From the NCBI GenBank assembly GCA_036488085.1, contig DASXHZ010000005.1, positions 38,369 to 102,368 of the forward strand: 64,000 bases of DNA, read 5' to 3'. The notes beneath the pieces were generated by a model that worked only from the letters and a program-made list of their open reading frames with translations, was not told the origin of the DNA and did not search any database. Shown in pieces: positions 18,468-26,988 of this stretch. A program made the translations under genes and the position numbers. Every line of letters starts with the position of its first letter. Position 1 is the stretch's first letter. The stretch comes from DASXHZ01 sp036488085 (GTDB lineage Bacteria; Acidobacteriota; Thermoanaerobaculia; Gp7-AA8).

Positions 18468-18575
18468 GTTACTCGTGATTCGTTACTCGTTACTCGATTC
18501 TCTCGCCCGCAGGGGCGCGCCGGCGCGGCCGCGCGTAAGCGCCGCTGCCCCGAGTAACGAATAACGAGTAACGAA
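18468..18575. repeat. Inverted GTTACTCG / CGAGTAAC repeat
   Basis: GTTACTCGTGATTCGTTACT is mirrored by CGAGTAACGAATAACGAG across a GC-rich centre, giving a long hairpin between convergent genes. A near-identical block lies at 45351-45425. Confidence 0.88.
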
Positions 18576-18577
18576 CA

Positions 18578-19039
18578 TCACCACCGGTGGTAGGCCGGGT
18601 GGCCTTCCTTGACCGCGACGAAGAGGCCTCGGCATGTGGCAGTCACTTTCCCATTCGCCTCGATCGATGCCTCGACGACGGCGCGATCGTCGGCGGGCGA
18701 CTCGACGACGTGCGCGCGGAGCTTGAGCGGCGTGTTCATGGGCGTCGGACGTTTGAGGACGACGTGGAAATCGGCGGTCACGGTGCATGGCGGCGTCTCG
18801 CTCTGCGCCTTCCTCATCAAATACATCGTCGCCGCCCAGTTGCTGTGGCAGTCGAGCAGCGCGCCGGTGATGCCGCCGTTCAGGACGTTCTCGAACGCTT
18901 CGTGATGCGGCTGCGGCGTCCACTCCGCCACCAGCTCGTCGCCCTCCTCGAAGCTGCGAATGCGCAGCCCCTTTTCATTCGCCGGCCCGCAGCCGAAGCA
19001 GCGGTTGTGAGGAGCCCATGTTTCTTGAACGCTGTTCAT
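18578..19039 (-). CDS. Hotdog-fold thioesterase (PaaI-like)
   Basis: The 153-residue protein has a CFGCG motif near the N-terminus and a hotdog core with HHEAFENVLNGGITGALLDCHSNWAA, then TADFHVVLKRPTPMNTPLKL. This is the arrangement of PaaI/YbgC-like acyl-CoA thioesterases, with the Asn-Gly-Gly/Asp active region. The substrate acyl-CoA is not predictable. It is six bases downstream of the ACP phosphodiesterase-like gene, so the two may be co-transcribed. Confidence 0.85.
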   Translation of the reverse strand: MNSVQETWAPHNRCFGCGPANEKGLRIRSFEEGDELVAEWTPQPHHEAFENVLNGGITGALLDCHSNWAATMYLMRKAQSETPPCTVTADFHVVLKRPTPMNTPLKLRAHVVESPADDRAVVEASIEANGKVTATCRGLFVAVKEGHPAYHRW

Positions 19040-19045
19040 AGCTGC

Positions 19046-19621
19046 TCAGGATAATGTCTTCGCGTACGCCACAACTTCCGGGAAGAACGCGCGGAAGCGC
19101 CGCTCGAGCTCACCTCGCGAGTCGACGAGATGCCGCGTCGCCGCAGCGAGGTCGGGCCTCCGCGCGATCCGGTGCGACATCCGGGCGAGCGTGAGCTCGA
19201 TACCTGCGACATCGCGATAGCCGAGCAACCACCGTTGATCGCGCATCCACGGGTAGACTTCGCGCAGCCGCTCCGGCAACTCGTCGAGATGCGCATCGAG
19301 CGTGGCGTGCGTCCGATCGATGAACGTCTCGAGCGGCTCGTTGCCGAATTCGTCGAAGCGGCAGGCGAGGAAGTGGTCGAGGAAGACGTCGGCGATGACG
19401 CGCGAGTAGTGGCCATGCTCGGGGATCAGGACGCGCCGGAACGCCGCGACGTGCGGATGCGAGTCGGTGAATGCGTCGATCTTCCGATGAGCCATGATCC
19501 CGGCGCGGATGCCGGGCGTGAAGCGCTCGTGTAGCGGCCCTTTCACGAAGTCGCCGGCCAGATTGCCGATCAGCGACTCCGGCGTGTCGCCGGCGAGAAA
19601 CAGATGCGCGAGAAAGTTCAT
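19046..19621 (-). CDS. Acyl-carrier-protein phosphodiesterase-like (DUF479)
   Basis: The 191-residue protein starts MNFLAHLFLAGDTPESLIGN and has the family motifs NLAGDFVKG, GIMAHRKIDAFTDSHP, and HYSRVIADVFLDHFLA. These His/Asp motifs define the AcpH family, which removes 4'-phosphopantetheine from acyl carrier protein. The ATG overlaps the stop of the upstream lipase-maturation-factor gene (ATGA). Confidence 0.88.
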   Translation of the reverse strand: MNFLAHLFLAGDTPESLIGNLAGDFVKGPLHERFTPGIRAGIMAHRKIDAFTDSHPHVAAFRRVLIPEHGHYSRVIADVFLDHFLACRFDEFGNEPLETFIDRTHATLDAHLDELPERLREVYPWMRDQRWLLGYRDVAGIELTLARMSHRIARRPDLAAATRHLVDSRGELERRFRAFFPEVVAYAKTLS

Positions 19622-21030
19622 GGTGCGTAGAGCCCGACGAGTCGCCGGTTCCACCATGCCCCCGTGCGCGCCCGCTCCGCGCGACTCGTGAACCAGTACT
19701 GCCAGAGCACGGCGCGCACGGCGATAGGCGGCTTCGCGGCGAACGGATTTCCGGCGAAGAGCTCGAGCACCTGCGGCGAGTTCTCCATCAGCCGCGATTC
19801 GGTGTTCATGACGAAGGGATTGTCTTCCGCATTGCCGAGCGACGCGAACCAGAGGTTCCAGTCGAATCGCGGCTGGTACGGCGCGTAAATCCCGGGAGCC
19901 TTCTTCACGTCCTGCGGCTTGTATCGGAACGGATACGCGATCCATGTCGAGCCGTCGAGCGTCCCCTGAAACTCGATCTCGAATCGCGCCCGCGTCATCA
20001 CCGCGAAGAGGCCGAAGTTGTTCACGATGCGCGTCGGGGCGAGGGCGGCCGCGAGCGGGAACGACGGGACGAAGAACATGACGCTCGTCGTCACCAGGTG
20101 CGCAATGAGGATGGCGCGTAGTACGAGTCCTGTGTAGCGCCGCCGACTCGGCGGCGAAGCCGGGAACGCCGCCGAGTCGGCGGCGCCACACAGAAGCCGG
20201 TCATCGAGCAACCATACGCCGAGAACGAGCACGAGGTAATTGAGGAACGCGTAGTTCGCCGTCGCGATGATGCCGGTCTGCAGCAGCGTGCAGATCACGA
20301 AGCACGTCACTCGCGACCACCGCGACGGAAACAGTCCCAGCCCTACGATGCACAGCTCCACGATCAGCGTCACGGCGGCGGTCGCGGCGTGGAACGTATG
20401 CGGGAGTTGCTGCGCGTACCACCCGATCCACGTCGGCAGCGGCCCGTTCTCGTAGTACTTGTCCATCGCCGTGAGGTGCCGCCACTGCTCCTCGCCGCTG
20501 AGGATCTTCACGAGCCCCGACTCGAAGTAGATCCGGAACCACTCCCACACCAGGACGAACCGCGCCAGGCGTGGTGGTGAGCTGTTCTTGCCGCCGAGGA
20601 AGAGCGAGAGGAATGCGGCCTCGAGCAGCATCCCGTCGGATTGATATGACGCGAAGTCCTGCGCCGCGCCGATGAACGAGAGAAAACAGATGATCGCAAC
20701 GGCGATCGAAGTGCGGGGGAGGAGGTTCGCCGTCAGCGTGATCGATGCAATCGCGCCCACGACGACGATCGCGGTGAGCATCCGGTCGCTGTCATTCAGC
20801 CAGAGGACCGTCGGCGCGAACCAATACGCCTTCACCCCAATCGCGTGCTTGGCCAGCGCCAGGTAATCACGCGCCGGCAGCACTCCGCGCGACCCGATCA
20901 AACCGTGAATCTGGAACCATAGCGAATAGAACGCCGAAAAGAAGATCAGCCCCAGCGCCCGCAGCCACAGCCACTTCGCGCGCACGTAAGTGAGCGGCTC
21001 TCGTTTCACTGCAACGATCTTGTCGAACAT
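19618..21030 (-). CDS. Lipase maturation factor family membrane protein
   Basis: The ATG at 21030 gives MFDKIVAVKREPLTYVRAKW; a start 13 codons upstream (21069) is also possible but would overlap the upstream gene more. The roughly 470-residue protein has many hydrophobic helices with LRALGLIFFSAFYSLWFQIHGLIGSRG, ASYQSDGMLLEAAFLSLF, FRIYFESGLVKILSGEEQW and a C-terminal domain with YKPQDVKKAPG and QPRFDWNLWFASLG. These match bacterial homologues of LMF1/LMF2. The bacterial role is unknown. A palindromic repeat (20130-20193) is translated in frame between helices. Confidence 0.87.
   Translation of the reverse strand: MFDKIVAVKREPLTYVRAKWLWLRALGLIFFSAFYSLWFQIHGLIGSRGVLPARDYLALAKHAIGVKAYWFAPTVLWLNDSDRMLTAIVVVGAIASITLTANLLPRTSIAVAIICFLSFIGAAQDFASYQSDGMLLEAAFLSLFLGGKNSSPPRLARFVLVWEWFRIYFESGLVKILSGEEQWRHLTAMDKYYENGPLPTWIGWYAQQLPHTFHAATAAVTLIVELCIVGLGLFPSRWSRVTCFVICTLLQTGIIATANYAFLNYLVLVLGVWLLDDRLLCGAADSAAFPASPPSRRRYTGLVLRAILIAHLVTTSVMFFVPSFPLAAALAPTRIVNNFGLFAVMTRARFEIEFQGTLDGSTWIAYPFRYKPQDVKKAPGIYAPYQPRFDWNLWFASLGNAEDNPFVMNTESRLMENSPQVLELFAGNPFAAKPPIAVRAVLWQYWFTSRAERARTGAWWNRRLVGLYAP
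20130..20193. repeat. CTGTGTAGCGCCGCC palindromic element inside a gene
   Basis: The element opens with CTGTGTAGCGCCGCC and closes with CGGCGGCGCCACACAG, with two internal GCCGxCTCGGCGGC-type arms. It lies within the lipase maturation factor gene and is translated as CGAADSAAFPASPPSRRRYT without a stop. This residue run is unlike its membrane-helix surroundings. Confidence 0.88.
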
Positions 21031-22433
21031 ACCCACACGTGCGGTGCGATTCGGGGAAAGCCGTGCCACGACGGTGCCCGGTCGGTGGCGAGGTAGCGGA
21101 CGTTATTGCGCTGGCAGTAGGCGAGGAGCTGGGCGTGGTGGGGGTTGTTGAGCGCGTCATTCGCGATGTCGAAACGGGTCGCGTTCGGCATCGACCCGAA
21201 ATTGTCGACGACGACGGCGTGGCGGCCGAAGACGTCGATGGCGTGGCCGAGATACCAGGGGGCGAGGACGCGGCCGGGGGGCAATCGACGGACCTCGTTG
21301 GCGATCACGTTCGGGGTGCGATCTGCCGGCGGCTCTGGATTCTTGAACGTGTACGCGTCGTAGGCGAGTGGCGGGAGGAGAATTGCCAGCGCCATCGCGA
21401 TGCGCACCGTCCGACCTCCCAGGTCCCTCGCTACGCTCGGGATGACAGCGAGGAGGGGGATCGCGATCGGGAGGAAGCGCCGCGAGGAGATCGCGAAGAG
21501 GACGTACCCAATCGCGAAAACCAGTGTAGCGCCGCCGACTCGGCGGCGGGCCAACAGCAACACCGCCACCCCGCCTCCGATGTTCGCCAGATCCGTCCCT
21601 ATCCGCGACGCATCGCGGAACATCGGCTGGAACTCGACGATGGCGCTGAGCCATGGGTCGCCGCGGAAGAAGTGCATGCCTTGATACAGCTCCGGCCAGA
21701 ACGGGAGGGTCAGCGCGATGGCGATCGGGAGCGCGTACCAGCGGTCATGCAGCGCGAGCGCGACCGCCGCGGCAACGAGCAGCACGACGTAGACGCCGCC
21801 GAGGAACCAGGGGCTTTCGGGAAACGGAACGGCGAAACGCCAGACGGCGACCGCGACCGCGGCGAAGAGAAACGCGCGTGCGTAGCGACGGTCGCGATCG
21901 AACAGCCAGAGCGAGAGAAACGCGAGGCCGCACGCCACGATCAGCGCCGTCTGGACGAACAGCGCGCACGTCATCGCGATCCCGAGGAGCCAGACGTTCC
22001 GCCGCAGCAGCGCAAGGACGATGAGCATGACGAGCATCGGCTCGACCCAGTGATGATCGATGTCCGCCACGCGCGAGATCCCAATCAGGTACGGCGCGAG
22101 CGCGACGGCGAATCCGGCGACCGCGCCGAACTGCCATGCGAGTGCCGCGGCGAAGAGCGCGAACGCGATCGGCGGGAGCCACACGATCGACTTCCCTCCC
22201 GTCACGCTTGTGAGTGCGCCACAGGCGAAGTCATACAGCGGCGGCCACGGGCACCACGCATCGCGATCGGAATCGAACTGGATGAGATGCGGGAACGACT
22301 GAATCCTTTTCAGGTGATACGCGTCGTCGAACGGCCCGATCTGATGTGAGCCGCCGAGGCGCAGTGTGAGCGCCAGGCCGAAGACGGCAACGCTCGGGAG
22401 GGCGAGAAGGACGATCGGAAACAACTTTTTCAA
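21006..22433 (-). CDS. STT3/ArnT-like membrane glycosyltransferase-type protein
   Basis: The TTG at 22433 gives MKKLFPIVLLALPSVAVFGL. The 475-residue protein has about ten membrane helices and a first extracytoplasmic loop, GPFDDAYHLKRIQSF, resembling the DDxYH loop of GT-C enzymes such as Stt3/PglB. It also has SRVADIDHHWVEPM and a soluble C-terminal part (RVLAPWYLGHAIDVFGRHAVVVDNFG). It probably transfers sugars from a lipid carrier, but acceptor and donor are unknown. The frame remains open upstream into the antisense of the subtilase gene, which I regard as spurious. It overlaps the downstream lipase maturation factor start. Confidence 0.7.
   Translation of the reverse strand: MKKLFPIVLLALPSVAVFGLALTLRLGGSHQIGPFDDAYHLKRIQSFPHLIQFDSDRDAWCPWPPLYDFACGALTSVTGGKSIVWLPPIAFALFAAALAWQFGAVAGFAVALAPYLIGISRVADIDHHWVEPMLVMLIVLALLRRNVWLLGIAMTCALFVQTALIVACGLAFLSLWLFDRDRRYARAFLFAAVAVAVWRFAVPFPESPWFLGGVYVVLLVAAAVALALHDRWYALPIAIALTLPFWPELYQGMHFFRGDPWLSAIVEFQPMFRDASRIGTDLANIGGGVAVLLLARRRVGGATLVFAIGYVLFAISSRRFLPIAIPLLAVIPSVARDLGGRTVRIAMALAILLPPLAYDAYTFKNPEPPADRTPNVIANEVRRLPPGRVLAPWYLGHAIDVFGRHAVVVDNFGSMPNATRFDIANDALNNPHHAQLLAYCQRNNVRYLATDRAPSWHGFPRIAPHVWVCSTRSLQ
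21420..21450. repeat. GTCCCTCGCTACGCTCGGGATGACA-type repeat inside a gene
   Basis: A short palindrome with arms CCTCGCTACG and CTCGGGATGACA lies in the STT3-like gene and is read as VIPSVARDLGG on the coding strand. It resembles a dispersed element common in many environmental bacterial genomes. Confidence 0.6.
21523..21550. repeat. Half copy of the GTGTAGCGCCGCC element inside a gene
   Basis: AGTGTAGCGCCGCCGACTCG followed by GCGGCGGG is one arm of the palindromic family. It lies in frame in the STT3-like gene and encodes LARRRVGGATL in a loop between hydrophobic segments. Confidence 0.8.
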
Positions 22434-22532
22434 GCGTGCAGGATTTTCTTGTGTTTTGGGGTGAGTTGTCTCAATCTGTTCGCGACGTCGGTCCAAGACG
22501 CCAAAAAACAATCGGAAGAGCCTGGGAGACCA

Positions 22533-23783
22533 ATGGGACGGTTCCTCGCGCGCGGTTTTGTATCCGCTCTGCTCGTTTGCGGCGCGACGACAGTCTTCGC
22601 TCAGACTGAGACACCCGAGCTCGTTGCCACCCATTGTTACGAATCCGACGTTCGCCTCGATGCGACGCACACCTCGTCCCGCCTCGGCCGCTGCAGTGAG
22701 GATGCGCCCGTCAACCTTCTCTGGCATCTCGATCGGATCGATCAAGTCGGCGGCTCGCTCGACGGCCGTTTCACCCGCCGCGCCCGTGGCGCCGGCGCGG
22801 TCGTCTATGTGATGGATACTGGCGTCTTCGCAGATCACGACGAGTTCGAAGGCCCCGACCACACCACCCGCGTGATCGCCGGCTACGACGCGGCAACCAG
22901 CGTGGTCCTCGGCGCCTCCACCTGCAGCAGCAACAACAAGGCGACCGCCCCCTGCTTCGCGAACTTCGACGAGCTCGGCGCGACCTCGCACGGCACCAGC
23001 GTCGCGTCGCTGATCGCCGGGCGCAACGTCGGCGTCGCGCCGGAAGCGAAGATCGTCAGCGTCCGCGTGATGAACGAGCATGGCCTCGCGACGACCCGAA
23101 CCTATCTCGAGGGCCTCAACGACATCATCCATCACTCCTGGTCGTCGAACGCATCGCAGTACACGACCTCCATCGTGAACATCAGCGGCTGGGTGCTCGA
23201 CCACATCACCGCGGCAACCGACGACGACGTCGTGCCGTACGCGACGGTCGAGAAGAAGATGCGCGACATGGTCGCGGGCGTCGACGCGAACGGCAACCGC
23301 GATCCGAGCGGGAAGAAGTTCCTCTTCGTCGTCGCCGCGAACAACACCGACGGCGGCTGCGGCCCCTCCGGCATCATCGACCGCTTTCCGGCGACGCTCG
23401 GCAAGAGCATCGAGGGGATGGTCACGGTCGGCGGGATGACGGAAGAGAACGAGTCGTGGGTCGGCTCATGCCGCGGCGGCGTGGAAGTCCTCGCGCCGGC
23501 CGAGCAGATCTTCAGCGCCACGATCACCGCACGCGATCACTACCGCGGACGCGGACAGCGCAACGGGACGTCGTTCGCGGCGCCGATCATCTCCGGCATC
23601 GCAGCGCTCCTCATTTCCAACCATCCCGACCTCTCGCCCGAGCAGCTCGAGTGGTGGATCACCAACACGCCCTCCCGCGTCGCCGATCCGACTGCCGCGC
23701 TGGCCGCTGGAAAGGTCGCGGTCGAGTTCGTCCCGCAGCCGGCCATTCCGGCGGTCGCGTCCCGCGCAACCTTCGCGAAGTGA
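22533..23783 (+). CDS. Secreted subtilisin-like serine peptidase (S8)
   Basis: The chosen ATG follows CTGGGAGA and gives 416 residues with a signal peptide (VSALLVCGATTVFAQ). The catalytic triad is visible: Asp95 in YVMDTGV, His153 in SHGTSVASLIAG and Ser347 in NGTSFAAPIISG, with the oxyanion Asn at AANNTDGG. Five or more cysteines in the mature part suggest disulfides. The length fits proteinase-K-like extracellular subtilases, and it is one of several exported proteases in the window. Confidence 0.93.
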   Translation: MGRFLARGFVSALLVCGATTVFAQTETPELVATHCYESDVRLDATHTSSRLGRCSEDAPVNLLWHLDRIDQVGGSLDGRFTRRARGAGAVVYVMDTGVFADHDEFEGPDHTTRVIAGYDAATSVVLGASTCSSNNKATAPCFANFDELGATSHGTSVASLIAGRNVGVAPEAKIVSVRVMNEHGLATTRTYLEGLNDIIHHSWSSNASQYTTSIVNISGWVLDHITAATDDDVVPYATVEKKMRDMVAGVDANGNRDPSGKKFLFVVAANNTDGGCGPSGIIDRFPATLGKSIEGMVTVGGMTEENESWVGSCRGGVEVLAPAEQIFSATITARDHYRGRGQRNGTSFAAPIISGIAALLISNHPDLSPEQLEWWITNTPSRVADPTAALAAGKVAVEFVPQPAIPAVASRATFAK

Positions 23784-23788
23784 TGGTT

Positions 23789-23867
23789 CTGTGTAGCGCC
23801 GCCGACCCGGCGGCGGGTTCTACGCGACTCATGCACCAGACGCCGCCGAGTCGGCGGCGCTACACAG
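23789..23867. repeat. Full CTGTGTAGCGCCGCC palindromic element between convergent genes
   Basis: CTGTGTAGCGCCGCCGACCC and its inverse, ending GGCGGCGCTACACAG, flank a 20-base centre. The right end overlaps the last codons of the aldo/keto reductase gene and supplies its stop codon. Confidence 0.9.
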
Positions 23868-24666
23868 CTAGGCGTTTGAACTCGTCATCGCTTAACCGCA
23901 CCTCCCGCGCTCTCATGTTCTCTTCGAGGTGCTTGACCTTCGACGTGCCGGGAATTGGGAGCAGGACGGCGGAGCGCTTCAGCAGCCATGCGAGCGCCTT
24001 CTCAGGAGCGACCGGCAGCTTGCCGACGTTGAGCGGATACCACGGGATGAATCCGATCCTCTCGCGCTCGCAGTAGTCGAGGACCGGCTCCCACTCGCGG
24101 TCGCCGAGGTTGTAGCGGTTCTGGACGGAGACGACGGGGAAGTACTTTCTCGCGCGCTCGATCTGATCGATCGTCACTTCGGAGAGGCCGGCGTGGCGGA
24201 TCTTCCCCTCGCGCAGGAACGCCTGGATCGTTCCGAACTGATCCTCCTCCGGCACCTTGTCGTCGATGCGGTGCAGTTGCCAGAGATCGATACGGTCGAC
24301 GCGAAGGCGGCGGAGGCTCCCTTCCAGCTCCTCGCGCAGCCGCTCGGGACGGCAGTTGACCTTCCAGTCGCCAGGCCCGGGCCGATCGAATCCACCCTTT
24401 GTAGCGATCACGAGCCCTTTCGGGTACGGATACAGCGCCTCGGCGATCAGTTCTTCCGAAACATGCGGCCCGTACGACTCCGCCGTGTCGATGAAATCGA
24501 CGCCGAGCTCGGTCGCGCGGCGCAGCACCGCGAGGCATTCGTCGCGGTCCGCCGGCGGCCCCCAAACACCTTTGCCGGTGAGCCGCATCGCACCGAATCC
24601 CAACCGGTGCACGCGCAGGTCGCCTAACGAGAAAACGGTATCATCCGCGCCGCTCAAAATGTCCAC
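23860..24666 (-). CDS. Aldo/keto reductase
   Basis: The 268-residue protein starts at GTG, seven bases into the divergent parE start region. It has the AKR catalytic tetrad regions: FIDTAESYG (Asp, Tyr), ATKGGF (Lys) and LWQLHRID (His). A C-terminal cofactor site follows (IPGTSKVKHLEENM), which binds NADPH. It therefore probably reduces aldehydes or ketones; the substrate is unknown. The protein ends RLAV, and its TAG stop lies inside the terminal TGTGTAGCGCC of the palindromic repeat. Confidence 0.9.
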   Translation of the reverse strand: MDILSGADDTVFSLGDLRVHRLGFGAMRLTGKGVWGPPADRDECLAVLRRATELGVDFIDTAESYGPHVSEELIAEALYPYPKGLVIATKGGFDRPGPGDWKVNCRPERLREELEGSLRRLRVDRIDLWQLHRIDDKVPEEDQFGTIQAFLREGKIRHAGLSEVTIDQIERARKYFPVVSVQNRYNLGDREWEPVLDYCERERIGFIPWYPLNVGKLPVAPEKALAWLLKRSAVLLPIPGTSKVKHLEENMRAREVRLSDDEFKRLAV

Positions 24667-26551
24667 CTACGACTCCTCTGCAATTGAAGTACTCACCGGG
24701 CTCGAGCCGGTCCGTAAACGGCCCGGAATGTACACCACCACGGAGCGGCCGAATCACCTCGCGCAGGAAGTGATCGACAACGCCGCCGACGAGGCAATCG
24801 CCGGCTACTGCGACGAGATCACGGTCACGCTCCACGACGACAACTCCCTCTCCGTCGCCGACAACGGCCGCGGCATGCCGGTCGACAAACATGCGAAAGA
24901 AGGCGTCAGCGGCGTGGAGGTCATCCTCACGCGCCTGCACGCCGGCGCGAAATTCTCGGAGAAGAGCTATCGGTATTCGGGCGGCCTCCACGGCGTCGGC
25001 GTCTCAGTCGTCAACGCGCTCTCGAAACGGCTCGAAGTGTGGGTACGCCGCGACGGCAACGAATACTCGATGCGTTTCGCCGACGGGAAGAAGAAGTCGG
25101 AGCTGAAGGTGGTCGGCCAGGTCGGCAAGCGCAACACCGGATCGACCGTGCGCTTCTGGGCCGACGAGCAGTTCTTCGACACCACCAAGTTCGCCGTCCC
25201 GCGCCTCAAGCACGTGATGCGCGCCAAGGCGGTGCTCTCCCCGGGCCTCCGGATGCGCTTCATCAGCGAGCAGGACCCGGCCGACAACGAGGAGTGGTAC
25301 TTCGAGAACGGCCTCCCGGCGTACCTGATGTCGGAGCTTGCCGGCGCGACGACCATTCCTCCGGAGCCCTTCATCGGCCATTTCAAAGGGACCGATCACG
25401 AGGTCGACTGGGCGTCGGTCTGGCTCCCCGAGGACGACGACGTCGTCGGCGAGAGCTACGTCAACCTGATCCCGACCGCGCAGGGCGGCACGCACGTGAA
25501 CGGCTTCCGCACCGGCCTGACCGAGGCGATCCGCGAGTTCTGTGAGTTCCGGAACCTGCTGCCCCGCGGTGTGAAGCTCGCGCCGGAAGACGTCTGGGCG
25601 CGCTGCAGCTACATCCTTTCCGTGCGCATGACCAACCCGCAGTTCACCGGGCAGACGAAGGACCGGCTGTCGTCGCGGGAAGCATCGGCATTCGCGCACG
25701 GCGTGACGCAGGACGCTTTCTCGATCTGGCTGAACAACAACGTCGCGGAGGCGGAGCGGATCGCGAAGGTCGCCATCGATCAGGCGATGGTGCGCCTCAA
25801 GCAGGGGAAGAAGGTCGAGCGGAAGAAGCTGACCTCCGGCCCCGCGCTCCCCGGCAAGCTCGCCGACTGCACCGCGCAGGACCTCAACCACACGGAGCTG
25901 TTCCTGGTTGAAGGCGACTCGGCGGGCGGGTCAGCCAAGCAGGCGCGCGACCGCGAGTTCCAGGCGATCATGCCGCTCCGCGGCAAGATCCTGAACACGT
26001 GGGAGGTCGATCCGAGCGAGGTCCTCGGCTCCGAGCAGGTGCACGACATCGCGGTCGCCCTAGGCGTCGACCCCGGAACGAACAACCTGGACGGGCTCCG
26101 CTACGGCAAGGTCTGCATCCTCGCCGACGCCGACTCCGACGGCGCGCACATCGCGACGCTCCTCTGCGCGCTCTTCGTCCGACACTTCCGGAAGCTGGTG
26201 GAGGACGGCCATGTCTGCGTCGCGATGCCGCCGCTCTTCCGCATCGACGTCGGGAAGAACGTCTACTACGCACTCGACGACGGGGAGCGCGACGGCATCC
26301 TCGCGCGCATCGAAGCCGAGGGGATTCGGGGAAAGGTGAACATCCAGAGGTTCAAAGGCCTCGGCGAGATGAACCCGCTCCAGCTCCGCGAGACGACCAT
26401 GGACCCGAACACCCGCCGCCTCGTCAAGCTCTCGCTCGACGACCTCGACGTGACGACCGCAACCATCGACATGCTCCTCGCCAAGAACCGCGCCGCCGAC
26501 CGCAAGCAGTGGCTGACGGAAGAGGGAGACAAGGCCGAGATTCTGGAGTGA
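24659..26551 (+). CDS. parE: DNA topoisomerase IV subunit B
   Basis: The 630-residue protein has the GHKL ATPase motifs NAADEAIAGYC, DNGRGMPVD and SGGLHGVGVSVVNALS. The transducer has GGTHVNGFRTG, and the Toprim domain has LFLVEGDSAGGSAKQARDREFQAIMPLRGKILNTWEV and LADADSDGAHI. The length is that of E. coli ParE, and there is no GyrB-type insertion in the Toprim domain. With ParC (47947-50259) it forms the decatenating topoisomerase; the two genes are 21 kb apart on the same strand. Confidence 0.93.
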   Translation: MSTYDSSAIEVLTGLEPVRKRPGMYTTTERPNHLAQEVIDNAADEAIAGYCDEITVTLHDDNSLSVADNGRGMPVDKHAKEGVSGVEVILTRLHAGAKFSEKSYRYSGGLHGVGVSVVNALSKRLEVWVRRDGNEYSMRFADGKKKSELKVVGQVGKRNTGSTVRFWADEQFFDTTKFAVPRLKHVMRAKAVLSPGLRMRFISEQDPADNEEWYFENGLPAYLMSELAGATTIPPEPFIGHFKGTDHEVDWASVWLPEDDDVVGESYVNLIPTAQGGTHVNGFRTGLTEAIREFCEFRNLLPRGVKLAPEDVWARCSYILSVRMTNPQFTGQTKDRLSSREASAFAHGVTQDAFSIWLNNNVAEAERIAKVAIDQAMVRLKQGKKVERKKLTSGPALPGKLADCTAQDLNHTELFLVEGDSAGGSAKQARDREFQAIMPLRGKILNTWEVDPSEVLGSEQVHDIAVALGVDPGTNNLDGLRYGKVCILADADSDGAHIATLLCALFVRHFRKLVEDGHVCVAMPPLFRIDVGKNVYYALDDGERDGILARIEAEGIRGKVNIQRFKGLGEMNPLQLRETTMDPNTRRLVKLSLDDLDVTTATIDMLLAKNRAADRKQWLTEEGDKAEILE

Positions 26552-26988
26552 CGGGTACCGGTGGATTGGTTGCAGGCCCGTTTTTCTGGAAACGGCTCCG
26601 TTTTTCGAGAAACGAGCCCGTTTTTCGAGAAACGAGCCCGTTTCTCGGGAAACGAGCCCGTTTCTCGGGTTGCGCCGTCCGTTTCCCGGAAAACGCGCCC
26701 GTTTCTCGGGTTGCGCCGCCCGTTTTTCTGGAAACGGGCCCGTTTTTCTGGCAACGCGCCCGTTTTCCTGGAAGCGCCGCTCGTTTTGCCGGAAGCGCCG
26801 CCCGTTTCTCGGGAAACGAGCCCGTTTTTCTGGCAACGCGTCCGTTTTTCTGTCAGCAAGCCCCGCATCACAGTCCACGCGCCGTGCCGCCCGGCCGGCA
26901 GGTTTTTTCCTGGTGAACCGTGACCAGGCACCAGTAACCAGTTACAATAACCGCCGCTTACAACCCAAATAACCTGTCGAGGTGCCAA
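26552..26988. other. Gene-free gap of 437 bases after parE
   Basis: The gap consists of a 14-unit hairpin array (26579-26862) followed by about 125 bases leading to the metzincin gene. The latter part contains an AT-richer stretch (GGTTACAATAA near 26940), which could be part of a promoter, and a GAGGTG ribosome site before the GTG start. Several frames stay open across the array on both strands, but they encode only low-complexity Arg/Phe/Lys repeats. Confidence 0.6.
26579..26862. repeat. Array of 14 tandem 20-21 base mini-hairpin units
   Basis: Fourteen head-to-tail units each begin CGTTT and most end in AAACG plus a short GC linker, for example CGTTTCTCGGGAAACGAGCC. Ten units are 20 bases and four are 21 bases. 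Many units are themselves palindromic (CGTTTCTCGGGAAACG), so each can form its own small stem. The units vary and there are no unique spacers. Confidence 0.92.

Noticed and set aside
22434..23204. N-terminal extension of the STT3-like frame into the subtilase gene's antisense
   Set aside because: The extension encodes an Arg/Asp/Gly-rich stretch unlike a membrane protein and is antisense to a clear S8 peptidase.
26579..26862. CRISPR array reading of the mini-hairpin units
   Set aside because: There are no spacer sequences between units and the units are degenerate.
26266..26988. Open frames across the hairpin array encoding ETGSFLEKRARF-type repeats on both strands
   Set aside because: They are low-complexity products of the DNA repeat; unit lengths of 20 and 21 bases shift frame, and no start signal or homologous protein is apparent.
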